Assembly: GCA_025200525.1 (NCBI GenBank)
Contig: CM045762.1
Span: 122,390,979 to 122,454,978, forward strand
Source: Camellia lanceoleosa
Taxonomy: Eukaryota > Streptophyta > Magnoliopsida > Ericales > Theaceae
Reading direction: 5' to 3'
Length of the DNA: 64,000 bases
Both the position numbers and the translations under genes were made by a program. Shown here piece after piece: positions 56,962 to 64,000 of the stretch; position 1 is the stretch's first letter; every line of letters begins with the position of its first letter. The notes beneath the pieces were generated by a model that was not told where the DNA came from, did not search any database, and was given only the letters and a program-made list of their open reading frames with translations.

Positions 56962-57177
56962 ACTTCGTTTGAGATGTGAGTTGACTTTTCGACTTTTTTA
57001 GCCTTGGGTTAAAAAGTCTCATTTGATATGGACTTTTTGACTTTTTTGACTTTTGTGAGAAAAATAAAATAAAATGATTATAGTTTGGATGCGACATTTT
57101 TGTCTTATTGACTTTTTAACATATTTTGTCTTTTTGTGACTATTTTGATCCAAATAGCTTATGCCAAACATAGAGCT
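56962..57177. mobile_element. Tourist-like MITE private to copy 2
   Basis: It begins GACTTCGTTTGAGATG and ends TATGCCAAACATAGAG. Copy 1 reads uninterrupted TTTACTAAAAGAGCTTG at about 13998. The interior is rich in GACTTTTTGACTTTT. Confidence 0.62.
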
Positions 57178-57899
57178 TGATTAAAAGTGTTAGTAAACAA
57201 TGGATATTCGGGTTACCTTATGTGAAAGAAATCACTCACTAATTAAGGTCTCAAAATTTGAATTACGAGCCTCCAATTGTAAATCTATAGAGAGGCTACT
57301 AGAGTTTCTCTAGAAAAACTTACACTCCAAATTCCATGTACAGTAATGGTGGCTTTGTTTGCTAGTTAAAATTCAAAGGATTTCAAATCTTAGAAGTATA
57401 AGGACCAAGTTTAACATGAATGATCAAAACCAACATTTTAGCCCTAGAAACCCTACAACTCTCTCTCTCTCTCTCCCCTTTTTTATATTTCTAGCGTTGC
57501 CCCTACCCTGTTTATTGGTGCTGCCTCAACATCATCTACTACCACAACCTCAATATTATTCGTCATTGTTGCTTATGTTATTTTCACTCAAAATCATCGT
57601 CGTTGCCATTGATCTGTCAATCTCTGCCATTAAGCGATGCCAAATGTGCTATATTCACCAGAAACAGTCCTTGTCATCACTGATTTTTCAAGCACAAATT
57701 TTATCTCTCTCTCTCTGACATATCTCACTAGTCCAAATCTAGATGTTACTCATCTTTAATTTTGTTTCTCATTCACTATTTTATTTTATTTATCTATTTG
57801 TTGATATATATTTTGACTGACAGAAATATGATTGTTATTGTTTGTTTTGAATATTTTTTCTTAGGAAAATATCACATCACTGTTTTTTTGCAAAAATAA

Positions 57900-59955
57900 T
57901 TACAGATTAATTAATTTTTTTTTTTATAAATATTAATATTTAAAATTCATAACGGCTCCGATTTAGACTCAACCTATTTCTTGCTTTTGAATCCTAGAAT
58001 CCATGTCCTTAACTATTGTTTATTTCATTTCCATTTTGTGCTAGTTGAGTTTGACTATTTGGAAGTTATGGTTGTGTTTGAAACAGGTTGGGAGTTAGTT
58101 TTTAAAAGAGTTGTTGCATAGATTTTTGCATGTTCGCTCAAGCGATTTTGTTTTTTTTTTTTTTTTTGCGCTCGAGCGGTCTTTTACAATCTGCAAAACT
58201 TTTGGAAGTGAGGTGTCTTTGCTCGAGCGGTCTTTTGCAGGTCTGAACTTCTAGAAGGGGGTCATTGTAGCTCGAGTGGTATTTTTGGTTGCTTGAGCAG
58301 TGTCACTTATTGTGTTTGACGCTCGAGCGATGTTTTAGTTGCTCGAGCGGTCTGCGCTTATATCAGTCCGAGAAAAAGGTTTTCTAAGTCACTTTTCACT
58401 TTCCCTCTCTCTTTAAAAACATTCCAAGCCCTAGTTCTTCACTTTCTCTCTCTCTAGTTCTTGCATTCAAGCTCCAAATACTCCCAACCTATTGATTTCT
58501 ACACCCTAGCCTTTTGGAGAAAAATGTAGAGCACGTCGAGAGCTTTGTTTTAATTAGAGGAGTTATTGATTTTGGCTCCACCAAACTTCATCCCTTGCTC
58601 TCTCTTGTCTTCTAATCTTAAGGTAGGGGTTTCTTCAACCTTTGATATGATTTTTACCTTAGTTTTTTTGTCTATTGATAAAATCTAGTGGTTTGGAGAT
58701 TTTAGGTTAAACCTAGGGTTTGATTTTGAATTGAAAAGAGGGATTTTCAAATGAGTTCCTGAGAAAAGTTGTGGGAATGTGTTTATGGTTGAGATATGTT
58801 AAAATGGTGGATTTCTTTACTTAAAATTGATTTGGTAAGTAAAGGGGGTTTTGTTCTAATATTATGGATATTTAGTTTGTGAAAGAAAATGGAAAATGAT
58901 ATTGAGTTTTATAAGAATAGAACAATGTATATGTTGATAATGATGGAGGAGTCGAATATGTAATATCACTCCCATTTTAAAAATGATGAGATTCTATCTT
59001 TTTTTTGAAAATTATCTGTTGTATAGAAATATCTGTTTTGGGCTATCGGTGGAGGATAGCTTTGATCGTTGTAAAAATTGCATGAGCATTAGCTGAATTG
59101 AAACTAATCATTCATACATCTTGCATTGAACATTGTTGCATACTTAAACGTTGAAAATGTTTTGTTTTGAGAAAAATGGTGAATACCTTAGTGAATTTGG
59201 TTAGAGGGTGTGGTTGTAATTATTATGTTGGCCTGTGTATCCTTAGTGAAAGTCCAAAAACCTATGCAATTAGGTGCCGATCCTTCCGGTTAGTAGTGGT
59301 AAAATGGCTTTGATAGTGCTTGTATAACCTAGTGGTAGACACATACCTACAATTTCTAGTGTTTTGTATCCACTGCTCTGTTTTCTGTTATAAAATGATT
59401 ATTTTCATGAATTTATATATAATCTGGTATTGCATAGTTTTGAGAAGGAAAATGTGAAATGTTTGACAAATGGCATGCATGTGCATTCACCTAACGACTT
59501 TGTTAAGATTCACATATTATGTTAAAGTATCATTATTGGGCTTTAGCTCACCCTTTATGGAAAACAATTTTCAGGTGCTGATAATATGCCTCCACCAAGG
59601 ACATAGCTTAGGAGGATTTGGAGCCAAGAGCTTCTTTTGTTTTATTTGACGTAATTATTTTTGTATAAGCCTTGGGCTTAATTGTATTAAGTTGAACTTA
59701 TTTTGATGTATCCAAGCATTGACTTGGAAAGATGTAGCCATTAGGGCATATAATTACTTAACTTTACTTTTATTTTAATTCATGTAACCATGTCATATGC
59801 TATAGATTCAGGATCTAGGATTTATGAATGTATACATGCATATGTCATCTTTTTTTATGATCATGATTATCAATGGAATATAAAATATGATGTTATTGAT
59901 CAATTGTAAGGAATGTTATGAGATGGGCGATTGTTATTTATTTCGACGCGTTACA
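57900..59955 (+). repeat. Chromovirus-like LTR (5' border open)
   Basis: The right edge CGACGCGTTACA is followed three bases later by a degenerate tRNA-Met primer-binding site AGTATCAGAGC (59960-59970). Inside are CTCGAGCG words, a long leader and TTTTCAGGTGCTGA, as in Tekay/Del LTRs. The first 500 bp are shared with copy 1, so the LTR was there before the duplication and copy 1 keeps only its start. The exact left end is uncertain. Confidence 0.55.
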
Positions 59956-60163
59956 ACTCAGTATCAGAGCTACTGAGCTTGAATACTTTGGGATTGTGGG
60001 ATGTGATTTTTACCACAACGGGTTATCTCGCAAGATGATTTTAGAAGTAACCTGGGATGTTATGTGATAACATGTTTATGTAACTGATGTACGCCGAAAG
60101 GTATTACATTGAGGCCACTTAAGTTACATTTTTAGCCTTTCAATATTGTTTATTTGGTGAAGA
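59956..60163 (+). other. Primer-binding site and short internal stub
   Basis: About 200 bp of the chromovirus-like element's leader, cut off by the Athila-like LTR at 60164. No coding. Confidence 0.45.
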
Positions 60164-61211
60164 TGATGTGTTTTTTGCACTTATTTAGATTTGGCAGGCA
60201 ACATACAAATTCAAGCAAAAAGGGCGTGAAAACATATTCTTGGTGTGAGGAGTGAAAAATCCCGACCTGCTACCTCACCGCACATGCGGCCAAGCTCCAC
60301 CCCACGTGCGGCCCACCTAGGGTTACGTGCGTGAAATATTAAGGCTCTTCTGCTGGGAATAAAAAGAAGAAAAAGAGGCTGAAAAGAGGTTCAAAAATAT
60401 TTCAGAGAAAAGAGAGAGAGAGGCTAGGGTTCGGAGAAAAATAACTTGAAGCTTGAAGAAGGTCTCTCATGGTGGCTTCTTCTTCCTCCACCTCTTCCCA
60501 TTCCTCCATGAGTGGCTAGGCAACTATTTCTAGGGTTTTGATGAAACCCTAGCCAAGTAAATAGGGTTTTCTTTTTGCTTTTTGATTATGTAAAGGTTTG
60601 AACAAATTATATGGTATTTAAGAAGTTTCAAATATATTTTTTTCAGTATTCTCTTCAAGTATTCTTCTTTCTGTGATTGTTGAATGCTTTCCATACAATG
60701 GTTTTTTGTGTTTTTATGTTTAAGGTATGAGACGAGCCATACTACGCGGGACGAGTTGTGTTGCTACCCCAGTTTAGAGCAAACGACTTGTACTACTTGA
60801 GATGATTCGTGCCTATACATTGAACGTGTTTATTTTCTTGATAAATGCTTCGAGTTTGTAGTTGCAAGGTATTATTTAGTTCGAATCGTAACATAATTGA
60901 GTCTCAAATTGAAGCCTTATTTATGTAACTAGTGGTGAATCCATACCTTAGGTTTTTCCAGAAAAAAAAAAAAAAAAAAAAATTCAACAATTCCAATTTT
61001 ATTTATAAGTGCTAGTTTAATCTCTTAGTTTAATTTAGTTACTACTAGTTTATTATTTCTCAATCTTTTTATCAAAATTAATTTAGAAATTTAACAATTA
61101 ATTTAGTTTAATTTCTTATTTGTCCTTGTGGATCGATACCTGGACTTACTATTATTCTAAGGGATTTGGTATAGTTTACTGTTTATATTTGGTGTGTGAA
61201 ATGACCCATCA
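60164..61211 (+). repeat. Athila-like 5' LTR (1048 bp)
   Basis: Starts TGATG and ends CATCA, perfect inverted ends, directly before the primer-binding site. The middle has CATGCGGCC and CACGTGCGGCCC words and a long A run (60963-60981). Confidence 0.8.
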
Positions 61212-61216
61212 AATTT

Positions 61217-61234
61217 TGGCGCCGTTGTCGAGGA
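61217..61234 (+). other. Primer-binding site, tRNA-Asp type
   Basis: TGGCGCCGTTGTCGAGGA, two mismatches from TGGCGCCGTTGCCGGGGA, the site I recall for Athila/Calypso elements. Confidence 0.88.
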
Positions 61235-61660
61235 CTTCTGGTGAAACTAATTAATTTAAAGTTATATTCTTATTCTAATTTTTAGTTTAGGATTTTATAT
61301 TTTAGTGTTGCTAAGTGTGCATAGTCTTTGCAAATGGAGCTATCATTGAAGTGCAAGCAGATTGCAACCAAGCTTTAAAAACAAACCGTAGCACTAAAGT
61401 GGTAAAAAAAAAAAAAGTAAATACTTATGAGCAAAGCACCAAAGTGCTCAAAAGAAAGAACGAGCTGAATTAGAGGTTGAAGACAACGGCCTACACATCA
61501 AGCACCCACAAGACGAGTTCAGCGTTTTCGTTAAACCGCTGTGAGTAGTTTCTTCTTTGGTATTTTGCTGTCATAACTTAGTGCACAGAGTCGGAACTTA
61601 GTGTGTGTGTGTGAGTGGTGTATGCATGGACGCCATTCTTGTTGCCTTGAATTGTGGAGT

Positions 61661-62563
61661 ATGGACCTTGAACTAGAAAAGACTCTTAGGAAACTTAGAG
61701 CATCTTCTCGTGTTCCTAGGCTTGAATATCCATATCCATACCTCATGCCATTAGAGATGGCGAACATGAATGGCCTGAATGGGCCTAACCAAAACCTTAA
61801 GGATTACTTCACACCCACAACATATACATCACCGTTATGCATCTAGTTACCCGACACCACTGCTGCGCATTATGAGATTAAGTCCAGCACCATCCAAATG
61901 TTTCCATCATTCTATGGACTAGCTCATGATGATCCTTATAAACATCTGCATGAATTTTTGAAAATTTGCTCTATAATGAGGATCCAAAATTTCATCAATG
62001 ATGCCCTAATGTTGCGACTGTTCCTATTTTCATTGAAGGACAAAGCCAAACATCGGCTGAACTCATTACCTACTAATTCTATCACAACATGGGACCAATT
62101 ACAACAGAAGTTTTTGGAGAAGTACTTTCCCATTGGTAAGACAAACCAACTCAGGCGAGCCATCATCAATTTTGCTCAAATTAATGGCGAGCAATTTCAT
62201 GAGACATGGAAGAGACTTTGTGACCTTCAACAACAGTGTCCCCACCACCAAGTGCCTGATTGGCAACTTATTCAGACTTTTTATAATGGCTTAACTGAGC
62301 CTCACCGCCAAATGGTGGATTCTTCTTGTGGTGGGACATTCATGTCCAAAAACGACGCCGAGACATGGCAATTATTTGAGAACTTAAGTGATAAATCCCT
62401 CCACCACGCCTTCGCAGCCCCGCAAGTTCGGCAACCTGTAGTTGGAGCCGGAAAAAGAGGGGAAATTTATGAGGTAAGGCAAAACCTAGAGTTAGCACAA
62501 CAAGTAGAGGCATTGTCCCACAAAAAGGACCAACTGTTAGCTGTGGGACATGCCCCTACATAG
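61661..62563 (+). pseudogene. Athila-like gag
   Basis: The likely start is ATG 61661 (MDLELEKTLRKLR). The frame runs to a TAG at 61844-61846 and continues in the same frame to 62563. The retrotransposon gag domain is clear: FYGLAHDDPYKHLHEF, LFLFSLKDKAKHRLNSLP, FLEKYFPIGKTNQLRRAI, FHETWKRLCDLQQQCPHH and FYNGL. It forms the particle shell. The domain ends near LFENLSDKS. TAG TAA ends the frame, and the Pro-rich C-terminus goes on in other frames. Confidence 0.9.
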
Positions 62564-63360
62564 TAAGATCAACCTTAATTTCACAAGGCATGTGCTATTT
62601 GTGTGAGCCCTGCTCATGACTTCAGTGAGTTCCTTTCGGCATCATAATTTTCGGAATTAGTCCAAGAGCATGTGAATGCGGCGAAAGGATTCTCTAACTT
62701 AGGTAATGACCCATATTCCAACACATACACTCCAGGATGGAGAAATCATCCTAATTTTTCATGGAGACCTCCTTTACAAGGCACTTCTTACAATCCTCCA
62801 CCACCAAGGTAGAATTTTAATAATTTTTCCAACCAATCTTCTTACTAACCACCATAGCCTTATTGACCCTCATAACCTTACCAGCAACCACAACCCCTGC
62901 CTGTTCCTCAAGGCAACTCTACCTTTGAGACTCAGGTATTAGAAGTTCTCTCAGAACTTAAGAGATTGGCACCAATAGTTCACTCCCATACTCACTCTAT
63001 TGCCAAGATAAAGGCCCAATTAGGTCAAATGGCTAATAACATGAATAGAAGAGAGGAGGAAAAATTACCGAGTCAGACTATGGCTAACCCTAAGGATCAA
63101 TATGGGGTAGAGGGGTCGAATGGGAATGGAAAACACCATGAGCAGGTGCAAGCGGTGATCACTTTGAAAAGTGAGAGAGAGTTAGAGCCTCGGCTAGTTG
63201 TGTCTGAATCAACTAGGGCTAAGAAGGGTGACCACGGTGGTAAACCCAATGAGAGCAAGGGTGAGGGAGAAACACAAAAGGGGGATGACTTAGTCTCTAG
63301 TACTTCACATGAGTCTAAGGCACCATATGTGCCTAAGGCACCCTTTCTTCAATGCCTTGA
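62564..63360 (+). pseudogene. Athila-like gag C-terminal region, broken
   Basis: Frames contain HDFSEFPSA, PYSNTYTPGWRNHPNFSWR, a Pro/Gln-rich stretch with several stops (62811-62880), and SIAKIKAQLGQMANNMNRREEEKLPSQT. These parts fit the C-terminal half of Athila gag in order, ending APYVPKAPFLQCL. At least two frame changes and four stops are present. Confidence 0.8.
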
Positions 63361-63364
63361 TACA

Positions 63365-63530
63365 CCATCCCTTTTAATAAGAAGGTGGTATCATCTATTT
63401 AGGCTTTTCTTTTGCTGTTGGTCTGTTTAGGCTGATCTAGTAGGTCCTGGGTATGCCCCTTGGATTCTTGTATTTTTCTTGTTTTATTTTATGACTTATT
63501 CACCCAATAAAAAAAATTAAAAAAAAAAAA
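63365..63530 (+). mobile_element. LINE-like 3' tail insertion
   Basis: Between gag and protease lies DNA with TTTGCTGTTGGTCTGTTTAG, CTTGGATTCTTGTATTTTTC and an AATAAA just before an A-rich end (63508-63530). This resembles the 3' end of plant L1 LINEs. Target duplications could not be set. Confidence 0.45.
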
Positions 63531-63539
63531 GACGGCGGC

Positions 63540-64000
63540 ATCCATGGAAGTAATGATGGAGGTGTTTAAATAAGTTAAAATTAACCTCCCCATGTTGGAG
63601 GTGATTAAGCAAGTACCCTCCTACGCTAAATTTCTGAAGGACCTTCATACGCAAAAGCGTAAATCTAGGACACACGTGTCCCAAAAGGTCGTACTCACGG
63701 AGCAAGTAAGCTCCATTTTATTAAATGACACACCCCCTAAGCTTAAAGACCCGGGTGTCCCAACCATTGCATGCATTATAGGGGATCATTTCATTGCTAG
63801 GGCCTTGTTAGATTTAGGGGCTAGTGTCAATTTGTTGCCTTACTCTGTGTACGGAGAATTTGGGCTTGGTGAGTTGAAGGCCACTACTGTTACTCTCCAG
63901 TTGGCTGACCGGTCTCTCAAAGTGCCACATGGCATGATTGAGGATATGCTAGTAAAGGTCGAAAGGTTTTATTTTCCTGTTGATTTTTTGGTTTTAGATA
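63540..64000 (+). pseudogene. Athila-like protease region (runs off window)
   Basis: After MEVFK* the frame reads VIKQVPSYAKFLKDL, VSSILLNDTPPKLKDPG and the protease motif ALLDLGASVNLLPYSVY, with D-L-G in place of the commoner D-S/T-G, as is usual for Athila. It is open from the TAA at 63568 to the window end. The polymerase domains should lie beyond. Confidence 0.88.

Larger units (their letters stand above)
50130..58430 (+). repeat. Segmental duplication, copy 2
   Basis: Collinear with 5298-16935 from inside AKR intron 2 through the 3' flank. Private insertions here are at 50262, 51170, 52128, 54293, about 56600 and 56962. The match continues through CTCGAGCG-rich DNA to AAAACATTCCAAGCCCTA at about 58430. 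Confidence 0.9.
60164..64000 (+). mobile_element. Athila-like Ty3/Gypsy retrotransposon, 5' part
   Basis: LTR, tRNA-Asp-type primer-binding site, gag and the protease start follow in order. The window ends inside protease. Gag has an in-frame TAG and further breaks, and a LINE-like tail has inserted between gag and protease, so this copy is inactive. Confidence 0.88.

Noticed and set aside
1..64000. CRISPR array, operon or biosynthetic gene cluster
   Set aside because: Tandem repeats here lack the repeat-spacer pattern, gene structure is eukaryotic, and a single enzyme gene with decayed copies is not a cluster.

Overview
This is nuclear DNA of a flowering plant, most likely a woody eudicot. 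The evidence is AT-rich intergenic DNA, short exons with GT..AG introns up to 3 kb, many CT/GA microsatellites, plant-type Copia and Gypsy LTR retrotransposons, and several families of small DNA transposons. No bacterial-style operon, CRISPR array, rRNA or tRNA gene was seen. The species cannot be named from the sequence.

Only one cellular gene looks intact: a five-exon aldo-keto reductase of the perakine-reductase/auxin-induced PCNT115 type on the + strand (49332-55512, 340 codons, catalytic tetrad Asp55/Tyr60/Lys84/His125). It belongs to a broken-up duplication. A 5'-truncated, frameshifted copy (exons 3-5) lies at 7852-11721 inside a segmental duplication (about 5298-16935 matching about 50130-58430). 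An orphan promoter with the first codons of a third copy lies at 44390-45944, split by a Mutator-like element that carries a piece of a glycine-rich RNA-binding protein gene. The two large duplicates differ by at least eight transposon insertions. Each insertion has its empty site in the other copy, which gives exact ends and target-site duplications.

Layout. 1-2672: 5' part of a Copia element (minus strand) with its LTR. 2765-2931: a short TRIM-like LTR and primer-binding site. 3294-3829: a solo LTR with a perfect 5-bp target duplication. About 4740-5297: one end of a CACTA transposon. 5298-16935: duplication copy 1. 16936-22185: transposon-derived DNA with a large solo LTR (19805-21267). 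22200-34675: a decayed PIF/Harbinger transposon with a complete 10.4-kb Tat-type Gypsy element (22993-33413) inside it. 35011-39110: remnants of an old endogenous pararetrovirus cut by a MULE and an LTR. 39800-40146: LTR fragment. 40147-49102: AT-rich DNA with MITEs, the Pack-MULE and the orphan AKR 5' end. 49103-58430: intact AKR gene and duplication copy 2. About 57900-59955: chromovirus-like LTR. 60164-64000: 5' part of an Athila-like Gypsy element, cut by the window end.

The AKR gene should give a cytosolic NADPH-dependent oxidoreductase. All other coding DNA belongs to mobile elements, most of it broken. The most unusual coding content is the antisense gene pair of the Tat element (24254-26612), which encodes a nuclear-looking protein and a coiled coil built from five 18-residue repeats. 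I found no convincing new multi-gene system.
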